Notes under the pieces: generated by a model | What the model was told of the DNA's origin: nothing | Database searches by the model: none | Seen by the model: only the letters and a program-made list of their open reading frames with translations | Program-made: the position numbers and the translations under genes | Assembly (NCBI GenBank): GCA_003349885.1 | Contig: QFXC01000008.1 | Coordinates: 248,001-312,000, forward strand | Source of the DNA: an endosymbiont of Galathealinum brachiosum | GTDB taxonomy: Bacteria > Pseudomonadota > Gammaproteobacteria > SZUA-229 | DNA: 64,000 bases | Reading direction: 5' to 3' | Shown here: positions 28,029 to 37,653 of the stretch, in pieces | Layout of the letters: each line of letters opens with the position of its first letter | Position numbering within the stretch: position 1 is the first letter of the stretch

Positions 28029-28745
28029 TCAAGAAAGTATATCTTTTTCTACTTCATCAAGATCAAGATGGCGTATATCTTTACCTTTAACCAGATAAAT
28101 TACATATTCACCAATATTTTTTGCATGATCACCTATTCTCTCAAGTGCTCTTGCTGCCCAGACAACATCCAGAACTTCAGAAATTCTTCTGGGATCTTCC
28201 ATCATAAATGTAATAAGTAAACGCATAAGATTCTGATACTCTTCATCAGCTTTATCATCAGATCGTACAACTTTAATTGCAGCATCAACGTCCTGTCGTG
28301 CATACGCATCTAATACATCATGTACCATTTGTCGTACATGATCACCAAGATGGGTTATCCCTGAGTAACGACTACTAAATCCAGCATCATCTTCTGCAAG
28401 ATTTAATGCCATTTTAGCAATTTTTTCAGCTTCATCGCCAATTCTTTCTAAATCTGTTATGGTTTTAATGACAGCAACCACCATCCTTAAATCAGATGCC
28501 GCTGGTTGACGCCTTGCCAATATCTGAGTGCAGGATTCATCTATTGTGACTTCTAACGCATTAACCTTATGGTCACGTAAAATTATTTCTTCAGCACCTG
28601 CCGCATTAACACTCTGTAATGATTCAATAGCACCCGCAATCTGTTGTTCAACCAGCCCACCCATTTTTAAAACCTGATTTCGAAGACTTTCCATCTCCTG
28701 ATCAAACTTATGTGAGATATGTTGACTATTATTACTATTTTCCAT
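28029..28745 (-). CDS. phoU: Phosphate signalling protein PhoU
   Basis: A 238-residue PhoU made of two three-helix bundles, each with the E(D)xxxD metal motif (DLERIGDEAEKIA near 103 and ALERIGDHAKNIGEYV near 206). It transmits the transport state of PstSCAB to PhoR and prevents toxic phosphate uptake. It follows pstB after 10 bases, the usual arrangement. Confidence 0.95.
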   Translation of the reverse strand: MENSNNSQHISHKFDQEMESLRNQVLKMGGLVEQQIAGAIESLQSVNAAGAEEIILRDHKVNALEVTIDESCTQILARRQPAASDLRMVVAVIKTITDLERIGDEAEKIAKMALNLAEDDAGFSSRYSGITHLGDHVRQMVHDVLDAYARQDVDAAIKVVRSDDKADEEYQNLMRLLITFMMEDPRRISEVLDVVWAARALERIGDHAKNIGEYVIYLVKGKDIRHLDLDEVEKDILS

Positions 28746-28755
28746 GATTTAACCT

Positions 28756-29574
28756 CTAACCGTAACGGCCAGTTATATAGTCTTCTGTTTGTTTTTTAGC
28801 CGGGTTTGTAAAAATAGTATTTGTATTACCAAATTCGACCATTTCACCCATATACATAAAAGCTGTTTCATCAGAAACCCTGGCAGCCTGCTGCATATTA
28901 TGAGTAACTATCAGAATAGTATATTGTGATTTTAATTCGTAAATTAGCTCTTCTATTTTTAATGTTGAAATAGGATCAAGTGCTGATGCCGGTTCATCAA
29001 GCAGGATTATTTCAGGTTCGATTGCAATAGCACGAGCAATAACGAGACGTTGTTGCTGTCCACCAGACATACCCAATGCACTTTCATCAAGTCTGTCTTT
29101 AACTTCTTCCCATAAGGCTGCACCTTTAAGCGCCCATTCAACTTTTTCTTCAAGTACTCTTCGTTTTTTTAACCCCTGAAGTCTTAATCCATAAGCAACA
29201 TTCTCAAAGATACTCATAGGAAATGGATTTGGTTTTTGAAATACCATGCCGACACGTTGACGTAATGAGGTAACATCAACATCAGGCGCATAGATATTCT
29301 GATTATCAAGAATAATTTCACCCTCCACTCGCACACTATCAACAAGATCGTTCATTCGATTAAAACAGCGTAGCAATGTAGATTTTCCACATCCACTCGG
29401 ACCAATGAATGCTGTAACCTTATTTTTCTTCAATTTAAAACTAATATCTTTTAATGCCTGTGATTCACCATAAAAAAGATTAAGATTTTTTACGTCCATA
29501 CAAACTTCATTATTATCTGATTTATCACCAGACAATAATGCACTATCAATTTTGGTTGTTATAACTTCACTCAT
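28756..29574 (-). CDS. pstB: Phosphate ABC transporter ATPase PstB
   Basis: A 272-residue ABC ATPase of the PstB family. It has Walker [10 protein letters not shown] (about 58-66), the Q-loop [19 protein letters not shown], the signature SGGQQQRL, Walker [14 protein letters not shown] and the switch His in [10 protein letters not shown]. The [10 protein letters not shown] after Walker A is diagnostic for PstB. It couples ATP hydrolysis to phosphate import through PstC/PstA. Confidence 0.96.
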   Translation of the reverse strand: MSEVITTKIDSALLSGDKSDNNEVCMDVKNLNLFYGESQALKDISFKLKKNKVTAFIGPSGCGKSTLLRCFNRMNDLVDSVRVEGEIILDNQNIYAPDVDVTSLRQRVGMVFQKPNPFPMSIFENVAYGLRLQGLKKRRVLEEKVEWALKGAALWEEVKDRLDESALGMSGGQQQRLVIARAIAIEPEIILLDEPASALDPISTLKIEELIYELKSQYTILIVTHNMQQAARVSDETAFMYMGEMVEFGNTNTIFTNPAKKQTEDYITGRYG

Positions 29575-29631
29575 ATCTTTATTTCCAACTGATTCACTGT
29601 CTTTGACAGAAAGTCATATGATTAAGGTATC

Positions 29632-31269
29632 CTAGTTATCTAAAGCGCGATATTTTTCACGCAATTTATTTCTTAAATTAATTGCGGTTAAATTCAAACC
29701 CACAATAACCACTACTAATAAAAATGAAGTGGCATAAACTAATGGTCTCGCTGCTTCAACATTTGGGCTTTGAAAACCCACATCATAAATATGAAACCCT
29801 AAATGCATAAACTTACGATCAAGATGTAAAAATGGAAAATTACCATCAAGAGGTAAACTCGGCGCTAGTTTAACAACACCGACCAACATCAATGGAGCCA
29901 CCTCACCAGCAGCTCGTGCAACTGCTAAAATTAATCCGGTCATAATTGCCGGGCTGGCCATAGGCAAAACAACACGCCATAAAGTTTCTGCTTTAGTCGC
30001 CCCAAGACCAAGACTTCCTTCACGTAAACTTATAGGAATTCGTGATAAGCCTTCTTCCGTAGCAACAATAACAACAGGTAGCGTTAATAGAGCCAAAGTT
30101 AAAGATGACCATAATAAACCGGGGGTACCAAAAGTAGGAGATGGTTGAGCTTCAGGATAAAACAGACTATCTATACTTCCACCCAGAAAATACACAAAAA
30201 AACCTAATCCAAAAACACCATAAACAATAGAAGGTACACCAGCAAGATTATTAACAGCAATTCTTATAACTCTAATAAGTGCACCCTGCCTGGCATATTC
30301 ACGTAAATATACAGCCGCAATTACACCAAATGGAGTTACCAGTATAGCCATCAGGATAACCATTAATACTGTACCGAATATTGCCGGAAAGATACCACCT
30401 TCTGTATTTGCCTCTCTGGGATCTTCAGAAACAAAATTCCATAAAGAGCCGACATAAAACCCTAACTTTTCTAACGTAGAAAAACTATTTGGCTGCCAGG
30501 CTTTAACAATTTTTTCTAACGGGATTTTAACTATTTTCCCATCCATTACAGTAGCACTAATTGAATCTCTGTTTATATCCGCATACAGAGATTGCGTCTG
30601 CTTTAATAAAGCAGCATACTCTGAATTCAATGAATCACGTTTATTGGTTAGCTTCTCTAACGCCTCTTCTGTTAATTCATTATCTATTATTAATCGTTTC
30701 TCTTTAAGACGTAAACGCTCGAGTTGATAGTTTATAGCACCAATTTCACCTTGCTCTAGATCTAATATCTGCTCTCGAATAGTGACGGTACGTTCAAGTC
30801 TTTGCTCAAACTCTGACCATATATTGTTTTCATCAGATACTTTTACACCGTTCTCATAAACTGAATTTAAATAACCGTAAAAATTACCCCATTCAATTCG
30901 TTCTAAAACCATAATATGGTCAGGTTGTTCTCGCTTTATAAGATCTATATCATAAAGCCATCTAAAGTCACTACCCAGAAGATCACGATTACCTGTTTTA
31001 ACCAGATAACGGGTGATATTACCTTCTTTTACATCAATTCCATGTACCGTATCAGCAGGGACTGTTTCTGACTCAATAACCTCGGCAATAACTGTCAACG
31101 AATTATTAGCATTCTGATAATAAAATGCTTCTACATTAGCAGGCCAGAAATGACTCATACCACGTACTAATATCAGGAACAACAAACCAAAGACGGCCAC
31201 AAGTGCAACAGAAATTGCACCTGCGTTTAACCAGATCCACGGTGTTCCGCTTTTAAACCAATTTCTCAT
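29632..31269 (-). CDS. pstA: Phosphate ABC transporter permease PstA (long form)
   Basis: A 545-residue permease. The C-terminal part (about 290-540) is the usual six-helix PstA domain with the EAA-like loop EGSLGLGATKAETLWRVVLP. The N-terminal extension carries one membrane helix (about 15-35) and a periplasmic region with a coiled-coil-rich section (about 165-235). The long form is the norm in Pseudomonas-type gammaproteobacteria and differs from the 296-residue E. coli PstA. The start codon overlaps the pstC stop by one base. Confidence 0.93.
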   Translation of the reverse strand: MRNWFKSGTPWIWLNAGAISVALVAVFGLLFLILVRGMSHFWPANVEAFYYQNANNSLTVIAEVIESETVPADTVHGIDVKEGNITRYLVKTGNRDLLGSDFRWLYDIDLIKREQPDHIMVLERIEWGNFYGYLNSVYENGVKVSDENNIWSEFEQRLERTVTIREQILDLEQGEIGAINYQLERLRLKEKRLIIDNELTEEALEKLTNKRDSLNSEYAALLKQTQSLYADINRDSISATVMDGKIVKIPLEKIVKAWQPNSFSTLEKLGFYVGSLWNFVSEDPREANTEGGIFPAIFGTVLMVILMAILVTPFGVIAAVYLREYARQGALIRVIRIAVNNLAGVPSIVYGVFGLGFFVYFLGGSIDSLFYPEAQPSPTFGTPGLLWSSLTLALLTLPVVIVATEEGLSRIPISLREGSLGLGATKAETLWRVVLPMASPAIMTGLILAVARAAGEVAPLMLVGVVKLAPSLPLDGNFPFLHLDRKFMHLGFHIYDVGFQSPNVEAARPLVYATSFLLVVVIVGLNLTAINLRNKLREKYRALDN

Positions 31270-33467
31270 TATAGTCCGCTATACTTTTTGCGCAGACGAT
31301 GACGTATCATTTCTGCGAATGTGTTAAATACAAAGGTAAACATAAATAAAATAAATGCTGCCAGGAATAATATTCGATAGTGAGTACTTGCTACTTCGGC
31401 TTCCGGCACTTCGACGGCAATATTTGCAGCCAGTGTACGCATACCCTGAAATATACTCATATCCATTAGCGGAGTATTACCCGTCGCCATAAGTACAATC
31501 ATAGTCTCACCAACTGCTCTACCAAACCCCATCATTACAGCAGAAAATATTGCAGGACTTGCTGCTGGCATTACAACACTTGTCATGGTTTGCCAACGAC
31601 TAGCACCTAATGCCAGGGAACCTCTAATCAAATGTTGAGGCACACTAAAAATCGCGTCTTCTGCAATTGAAAATATTGTGGGTATTATGGCAAAACCCAT
31701 AATCAGTCCAACAACTAATGCATTTCTCTGGTCATAATTAAAGCCCCATACATCGCTCATATAGGTACGCATATCACCATCAAAGAAAACATTTTCAACG
31801 GGTCCACTCAGGCTCATAGATAGCCAGATCATAAACAGAACAACCGGTATTAATAATGCCGCTTCCCAACCATCAAAAATAGATTTATTTGAAACAAAGC
31901 CGAAAAGCCATGCACTTAAGATAAAACCAAAAGGTAAGATTAAAAGTAGAGTAAAAATACCTGCTAGATGTGTTTCAACATAAGGGGCCAACCATAAACC
32001 TGCGAGGAAACCTAAAATAACTGTAGGTAAGGCTTCCATTATTTCAATTGAAGGTTTAACAACCTGACGCATACGTGGCGCCATAAACTGAGCAGTAAAC
32101 ATAGCGCCTAAAATAGCAATGGGTACAGCAAATAACATAGCGTAGAATGCAGCTTTGATGGTACCAAATGTTAATGGCATCAAGCTGAATTTAGGCTCAA
32201 ACTCATTAGTAGAAGCAGATGACTGCCAGATATAATCTGACTCATCATATCCTTCATACCAGATTTTTCCCCATAAGACATCCCATGATACTTCCGGGTA
32301 CTCGTTATCAACATCATAAAGATATAATTTACCTTCATTATCAACAGCAAGTAAATTTTGTGCTCTCGAAGACCAGGCTAAATTTGTAATTGTCTGGTTA
32401 GCTGTATTTAAACTAACAAGAGTACGTTGTGATGTTGAATAATAAAGTGTAATAGCACCTTTAACATCAGCAACAGCAAAGCTTTTTCTCTGCTGCTCTA
32501 TTGATATTTCAGAAATGGCCAGACTGGTTTCATGAAAGTTACGAATGAACGTTAGAACCCTTCCGTATTCATTACGTACGGACATCCACTGTTGTACCTC
32601 ACCATTATCAAGACCAATTAATAATGAGTTACCGCCCAACAGTAACTGTAACTGAGTTATTCTATGTTTAATTTTATAATCATTATGATTACCATCAAAA
32701 CCTTCTTCATCTAGTGAATAATCACGAAGCACTCCACCCTCAAGTGCAACATACAAATGATCTAACGCAGGGGTTAGTACAATTGCGTGGATATCAGTAT
32801 CAAATGTTTGTTCAGATCTAGATTCAAGCTCAGTTGTAATTTCTTCAGTAATAAAAGACTCTTCCTGGATATAACGTGCATAAACCAGTCTTTTATCCTG
32901 TGTTTTAGCAACAATGCCGAAAGCTTCTTCATTTATCTGAAAGTCTATAGAATTTAATGGATTTTCTGAATCATCGAGCAAAATAACATCATCACCAAAA
33001 GGAAATTCAAGCGCTGGTGTTAGTGTACGAACATCATTCGGATAACTTAAATCAAAAATATAACGAACAATTTTTACATGTCCATTTTCTAAACCCAGTA
33101 TGACTCGATCAATATTAAACGCTAAGCTTGTAATTTTTGCAGGCAGGTTAAGATTTTCTTTTCTAATTGTTTCACCTGTATCAGACTTAAAAAAGACAAC
33201 ATCACCGTTATCCATAAACCTGACACCCATGGTGCCCTGCTCTTCGAGTCCTAGATGTAATATTTTAGATTCATCAGAAATACTATATGAATGACTCTCT
33301 GACATCTCCGCTGATTCAAACATCGGAATCACTACCTGCAATAGATAGAAGAAAATCAGTAAAATTGCGATAATGACACTAATTCCACCAACGGCTACGC
33401 CATAGCGTGTTATACGGTCTTTAAAAGCTCGTTGGTTGTATTTTTGCTGTAACATTTGATCTTTCAT
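31269..33467 (-). CDS. pstC: Phosphate ABC transporter permease PstC (long form)
   Basis: A 732-residue protein. One N-terminal helix (about 25-48) is followed by a large periplasmic insert of about 390 residues with WD-like repeats (for example ITNLAWSSRAQNLLAVDNEG), then the six-helix permease domain (about 430-725) with the EAA loop RGSLALGASRWQTMTSVVMP. Large inserts are usual in Pseudomonas-type PstC. The ATG at 33467 is very close to the putative Pho promoter, so the ATG at 33455 or a leaderless message should be considered. It is the first gene of the pst-pho operon. Confidence 0.93.
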   Translation of the reverse strand: MKDQMLQQKYNQRAFKDRITRYGVAVGGISVIIAILLIFFYLLQVVIPMFESAEMSESHSYSISDESKILHLGLEEQGTMGVRFMDNGDVVFFKSDTGETIRKENLNLPAKITSLAFNIDRVILGLENGHVKIVRYIFDLSYPNDVRTLTPALEFPFGDDVILLDDSENPLNSIDFQINEEAFGIVAKTQDKRLVYARYIQEESFITEEITTELESRSEQTFDTDIHAIVLTPALDHLYVALEGGVLRDYSLDEEGFDGNHNDYKIKHRITQLQLLLGGNSLLIGLDNGEVQQWMSVRNEYGRVLTFIRNFHETSLAISEISIEQQRKSFAVADVKGAITLYYSTSQRTLVSLNTANQTITNLAWSSRAQNLLAVDNEGKLYLYDVDNEYPEVSWDVLWGKIWYEGYDESDYIWQSSASTNEFEPKFSLMPLTFGTIKAAFYAMLFAVPIAILGAMFTAQFMAPRMRQVVKPSIEIMEALPTVILGFLAGLWLAPYVETHLAGIFTLLLILPFGFILSAWLFGFVSNKSIFDGWEAALLIPVVLFMIWLSMSLSGPVENVFFDGDMRTYMSDVWGFNYDQRNALVVGLIMGFAIIPTIFSIAEDAIFSVPQHLIRGSLALGASRWQTMTSVVMPAASPAIFSAVMMGFGRAVGETMIVLMATGNTPLMDMSIFQGMRTLAANIAVEVPEAEVASTHYRILFLAAFILFMFTFVFNTFAEMIRHRLRKKYSGL

Positions 33468-33490
33468 GACAGGTAGGATACTCGCTGCTT

Positions 33491-33518
33491 ATTACAGGAA
33501 TGTTACAAGATGTGACAA
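33491..33518 (-). promoter_or_regulatory. Putative Pho box upstream of pstC
   Basis: Minus-strand half-sites TTGTCAC (33512-33518), TTGTAAC (33502-33508) and CTGTAAT (33491-33497) are spaced 10 and 11 bp. A TATCCT candidate -10 lies ten bases after the last half-site. If that is used, the transcript would start at about the annotated ATG; a TAATAA overlapping the third half-site is the alternative -10. Confidence 0.68.
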
Positions 33519-33740
33519 TTTTATTGCATTTTACTAAATCCCCGGTAGCAATGGCTTTACAGCCAGTATCATAGATGTCTTTATTTAAAAAATATGATTA
33601 ACCGAGATGATTTAGATCATGTTCAATACTACCCGACAATAACATGTTCAGGTATATTGAGTTTATCTGGTATTGTAATTATTAGTTTTATAGCAAATCA
33701 AATTATTATACATATATGTAATTTACAGGATCTTGATTCA

Positions 33741-34310
33741 ATGACCGATACGTCTGCACAGTTTATGCGAAAAGCAAGCAATTATGGTTTACAGGAATAC
33801 CTGGAAATCATGGGTGAACTATCTCAGATTAGCACTAAAAAAGGCCTGTTATCCCGCTTACAAAAAGAATTAATTACTTATGGTTTAGCTTTATATAAAA
33901 ACTGTCAACGGTGCATTTCTATACACGAGAGAGAAGCTGACAATTTAAAAGCGACTGATTTTGAGTTTAACCAGGTCAAAAAGATAATCCTTTTTATGAA
34001 TGCATCTCCTCATGGAGACAGTGTGCTCTGGGATAACTGGGAATATAACTGGCGAGATTACAGCCATTCTAAAATTAAAGAAAGGCAACAATTACGCGAA
34101 ATGGTCGCATTGGCTGTTGCAATTGTAATGCAGCATGAAAGGCAAATTTATCTCCACTTAACCACTGCTCTTGATTCAGGTATCACAATAGAAGAAATTT
34201 TTGAGATTGTCCCTCTCGCAATGTTAATGGATGGAGCCCCTACTCTTTCTCAAATCCCAACATTATTGACATACTATGATGAATACCAAAAGAACAATGC
34301 CAATGTATAA
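33741..34310 (+). CDS. AhpD-like / carboxymuconolactone decarboxylase-fold protein
   Basis: A 189-residue all-helical protein from the ATG at 33741. The frame stays open upstream to 33594, but the extra 49 residues are hydrophobic and unlike the family. The AhpD signature is present: ALYKNCQRCISIHERE with C55, C58 and H62, preceded by a KELITYGLAL helix. The C-terminal half repeats the fold (REMVALAVAIVMQHERQIYLHL) without Cys. AhpD-like proteins act as peroxidase-system reductants, but most members are uncharacterised. It is divergent from pstC across the Pho-box region. Confidence 0.78.
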   Translation: MTDTSAQFMRKASNYGLQEYLEIMGELSQISTKKGLLSRLQKELITYGLALYKNCQRCISIHEREADNLKATDFEFNQVKKIILFMNASPHGDSVLWDNWEYNWRDYSHSKIKERQQLREMVALAVAIVMQHERQIYLHLTTALDSGITIEEIFEIVPLAMLMDGAPTLSQIPTLLTYYDEYQKNNANV

Positions 34311-34344
34311 AATATTATCTTAAAAAACATTTGGAATAAAATAA

Positions 34345-35364
34345 TTAACAGATACGAGGCAAAGGATCATCTTCAAGTTCTTCCAGTATACGTTCACCAC
34401 CAAACTCGGTCATTAATACTACTCTTGTAATATTCTCATCTAATTCGCCAAAAATAATTGCATCCTGACCATCGGGTAAAGCCTTCCATCTGGATAAAGC
34501 TTCTTCAGCACAAACCTCATTAACTACAGCGACAACCCTGCCTTCACAAGCGAGAAACAAAGGGTCATAACCGAGCATTTCACAGACAGATTGAACTGGG
34601 TCTTTAACAGGAATTTTATCCTGTTGTAATCTGATACCCATTTTAGTAAATCGACTAATTTCATGACAAACGGTCGCAAGGCCGCCTCGAGTTGGATCGC
34701 GCATAAAATGTACACCTTCCAAGCCCGATAACGCCTGAGTATATGCAAGCACACTCGCAGAGTCTGAAACAACCTTACCACTTAAACCAAACTGTTCTCT
34801 GGCAAGCATGACAGAAATACCGTGATCGCCAACCGAACCACTCAGCAGCATTACATCCTTATTTTTAATATTAGCAAGGCTCAGATTTAAATCATTATCA
34901 CGTATACCAATACCTGTTGTTGCAAGGTATAACCCTCCTCCCTGACCTCTTGGTAAAACTTTTGTATCACCGGCAACAATTTTGACACCAACTTCATTTG
35001 CTGATCTTGCAAGACTTTTAACAATACGTTCCAACTGTTTAACTTCCATACCTTCTTCTATAAAGGCATTTAGGCTTAGATATTTTGGAATTGCACCACT
35101 AACTGCAAGATCATTCGTTGTACCATGGACAGCGAGAGAGCCTATATTTCCACCAGGAAACTCAAGCGGCTGCACTGTAAATCCATCCGTAGTAAACATT
35201 ATGTCTGTCTTTTCTATTTTTAATGACGCTGCATCAGCTTGAACATCAAGATCATCATTACTTAAATATTTTGAAAATATTTCATCAATTAGTTCACGCA
35301 TAAAACGCCCGCCATTTCCATGGGCAAGTGAAATATGTGTATCAAGTTTTACATCGTTATTCAT
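34345..35364 (-). CDS. hypE: Hydrogenase maturation protein HypE
   Basis: A 339-residue member of the AIR synthase-like HypE family. The N-terminal HGNGGRFMRELIDEIF and the ATP-binding TDGFTVQPLEFPGG and AGDTKVLPRGQGGGLY are present. The protein ends in PRIC, whose C-terminal Cys receives the carbamoyl group from HypF and is dehydrated to thiocyanate, the source of the active-site CN ligands. It lies 3 bases downstream of hypF and is the last gene of hypCABDFE. Confidence 0.96.
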   Translation of the reverse strand: MNNDVKLDTHISLAHGNGGRFMRELIDEIFSKYLSNDDLDVQADAASLKIEKTDIMFTTDGFTVQPLEFPGGNIGSLAVHGTTNDLAVSGAIPKYLSLNAFIEEGMEVKQLERIVKSLARSANEVGVKIVAGDTKVLPRGQGGGLYLATTGIGIRDNDLNLSLANIKNKDVMLLSGSVGDHGISVMLAREQFGLSGKVVSDSASVLAYTQALSGLEGVHFMRDPTRGGLATVCHEISRFTKMGIRLQQDKIPVKDPVQSVCEMLGYDPLFLACEGRVVAVVNEVCAEEALSRWKALPDGQDAIIFGELDENITRVVLMTEFGGERILEELEDDPLPRIC

Positions 35365-35367
35365 AAT

Positions 35368-37653
35368 TTAATTATGCCTGAAGCCATATTCTATTATTTG
35401 ACCACAACTGATACCAGCATCATTTACCGGTATGCTATGAGGAAGAATTACCTGAAACTTATTATCAATAAGTAATTTATATACAAGATTAATCAGAATT
35501 TCATTTTGAAATACACCACCAGATAAACCGATAACATTCACACCCGATTCTTTTCTAATATTTAAGGCCTGATTCAATAAACTAGTTGCCATCGAGCTAT
35601 GAAAACAGGCTGCACGTTGTGATTTTGTTTTTGTTGTATCTTTTAACATTGGAACAACATTACTCCAGTTAACCACATGCATTCCATTTACTTTCTTTAT
35701 TTCCATATCAACAGGATTTTCAAATTCAGTAACTAGTGATTCAAGCATCATAGGCCCCTGCCCCTCATAACTCACTTCATTACAAATACCGATTAGAGAA
35801 GCGGCAGCATCGAAAAGCCTACCAACAGATGTTGTTGATGGAGAGTTTTTTCCCTGTTGCCAGAAATTAAACACCAGAGATGTCTGGTCATCAGTCAATG
35901 GCGAATTAAACTCTTCATTTGTTTCCCAGCATAATGCTGCAGCACTACGCCAGGGTTGACGAGAAGCAAGTTCTCCACCGGGCAGTTTAAATTCTCTAAA
36001 ATGTGAAACCCGTTGCCAGTTACCGGGGCACCCCAGTAATGCTTCTCCCCCCCACAATGTGCCATCTGGTCCTAAACCAACCCCATCCCATGTAAAAACC
36101 AGCATAGTTTTTAAATCATCTACTTCTTTACAGGCATCATACCAGCATGAAGATGCGTGGGCATAATGATGAAAAACCAAACTCAAACTCAGAACCTGTT
36201 TTTTCGCCCAGCGGCTTGATGTATACCCGGTATGAGCATCACACACAATATGTTCAGCTTTTACCTGATAAATAGACTGTAAATCATTAATACATTTTTC
36301 AAAAGTCTGAATACTGCGAGGATTATCCATTTCTCCTATATGGGGAGAAATAACTAACCGGTTCTTCCATCCTAGCGTTACTGTATTTTTCATATGGCAA
36401 CCAACCGCCAGTACAGGTTTATCTAACTCAAATGGTAAATCAATTTCAAGTGGTGATACTCCCCGCCCTATTCGAACAGGGCGTGCTTTATTCTGTATTA
36501 GCTGATAAACCGAATCATCAACAGGCCGCACAATACCGCGATTATGATGAAGATACGCATCTGCAACATGCTGAAGTCTTTGTTCAACTTCTTTGTTATC
36601 AGTTAAAACGGGTTCACCGCTGATATTTGCTGAGGTAAAAACAAGCGGTAAAGATAAACCATTTAGAATTAAATGATGTAATGGGCTATAAGCTAACATC
36701 ACTCCTATTTTAGAAATCCCGGGTGCAATGTATTTAGATAAATTATTTATGCGTTTTTTTATTAGCACAATAGGTCGTGAAGATGATTTCAATAACTTTA
36801 ATTCTTCAATTGATAAATTAACATACTGACTTAAATCATTGTCAGTTAGCATAATTGCTAGTGGTTTATCAAGTCTTGGTTTAGTTTTACGTAACTTTAA
36901 AACAGCTGCATCATTCGTAGCGTCACAAACAAGGTGGTATCCACCTATACCCTTAATTGCAACTATCTTTCCATTTTTCAAATCAGTTATACAGGCCTGT
37001 AATGATCGATTATTACCTTCTACAATCCTTTCATTATTAACATATTTAAGTGTTGGACCACAGTTTTCACAGGCGACAGGTTCCGCATGAAAACGACGAC
37101 TCTTAACATCCAGATATTCTCTTTTACACTCTGGACAAAATTCAAACACAGACATGCTGGTTTTATTTCGGTCATAAGGAAGTGATTTTATAATCGAATA
37201 ACGAGGGCCACATTGCGTACAATTGATAAATGGATAATGATAACGCCGATTATCTGGATCATTTAATTCATCAATGCATTTAACACAGGTGTTTAAATCT
37301 TCTGGTAAGTGAATATCAATATCACTATCAGCTAAACTATTTAAAATAAGGAATTCACTAGTATCAAATAGCGGTATTACTTCAACTCCCTCTATACAGG
37401 GGCTTGATATTAATGGAGATTCATTAATTAAATTATCGACAAAAGATTGAATATTTTTTAACTCTCCCTGCACAAGAATTTCAACACGACCAGATGTATT
37501 ACGAACCCAACCGGTTAAGTGATATTTAGTTGCATGTTGAAATATAAAGGGTCTGAAACCGACACCCTGGACCTTACCGCTTAATATGATTCTTTTTGCA
37601 CAGTTATTAATTAATGATTGCTTTTCAACTTTCTGGATAGTCGAAAAAGCCAT
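35368..37653 (-). CDS. hypF: Carbamoyltransferase HypF
   Basis: A 761-residue HypF from the ATG at 37653, which overlaps the hypD stop by one base; longer in-frame starts would intrude on hypD. Domains in order are acylphosphatase (about 20-110, GKVQGVGFRPF), two zinc fingers (CVKCIDEL ... CTQCGPRY; CPECKREY ... CENCGP), YrdC-like nucleotide binding (about 195-385, KPRLDKPLAIM) and a Kae1-like carbamoyltransferase (HHYAHASSCWYD, GVGLGPDG). It transfers the carbamoyl group of carbamoyl phosphate to HypE. Confidence 0.95.
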   Translation of the reverse strand: MAFSTIQKVEKQSLINNCAKRIILSGKVQGVGFRPFIFQHATKYHLTGWVRNTSGRVEILVQGELKNIQSFVDNLINESPLISSPCIEGVEVIPLFDTSEFLILNSLADSDIDIHLPEDLNTCVKCIDELNDPDNRRYHYPFINCTQCGPRYSIIKSLPYDRNKTSMSVFEFCPECKREYLDVKSRRFHAEPVACENCGPTLKYVNNERIVEGNNRSLQACITDLKNGKIVAIKGIGGYHLVCDATNDAAVLKLRKTKPRLDKPLAIMLTDNDLSQYVNLSIEELKLLKSSSRPIVLIKKRINNLSKYIAPGISKIGVMLAYSPLHHLILNGLSLPLVFTSANISGEPVLTDNKEVEQRLQHVADAYLHHNRGIVRPVDDSVYQLIQNKARPVRIGRGVSPLEIDLPFELDKPVLAVGCHMKNTVTLGWKNRLVISPHIGEMDNPRSIQTFEKCINDLQSIYQVKAEHIVCDAHTGYTSSRWAKKQVLSLSLVFHHYAHASSCWYDACKEVDDLKTMLVFTWDGVGLGPDGTLWGGEALLGCPGNWQRVSHFREFKLPGGELASRQPWRSAAALCWETNEEFNSPLTDDQTSLVFNFWQQGKNSPSTTSVGRLFDAAASLIGICNEVSYEGQGPMMLESLVTEFENPVDMEIKKVNGMHVVNWSNVVPMLKDTTKTKSQRAACFHSSMATSLLNQALNIRKESGVNVIGLSGGVFQNEILINLVYKLLIDNKFQVILPHSIPVNDAGISCGQIIEYGFRHN

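Noticed and set aside
29575..29631. Additional Pho box between pstA and pstB
   Set aside because: Only one CTGTCAA half-site is present with no second site at 11 bp.
30550..30800. Coiled-coil region of PstA as an inserted foreign domain
   Set aside because: Long N-terminal extensions of PstA and PstC are normal in Pseudomonas-type gammaproteobacteria, so this is not a fusion.
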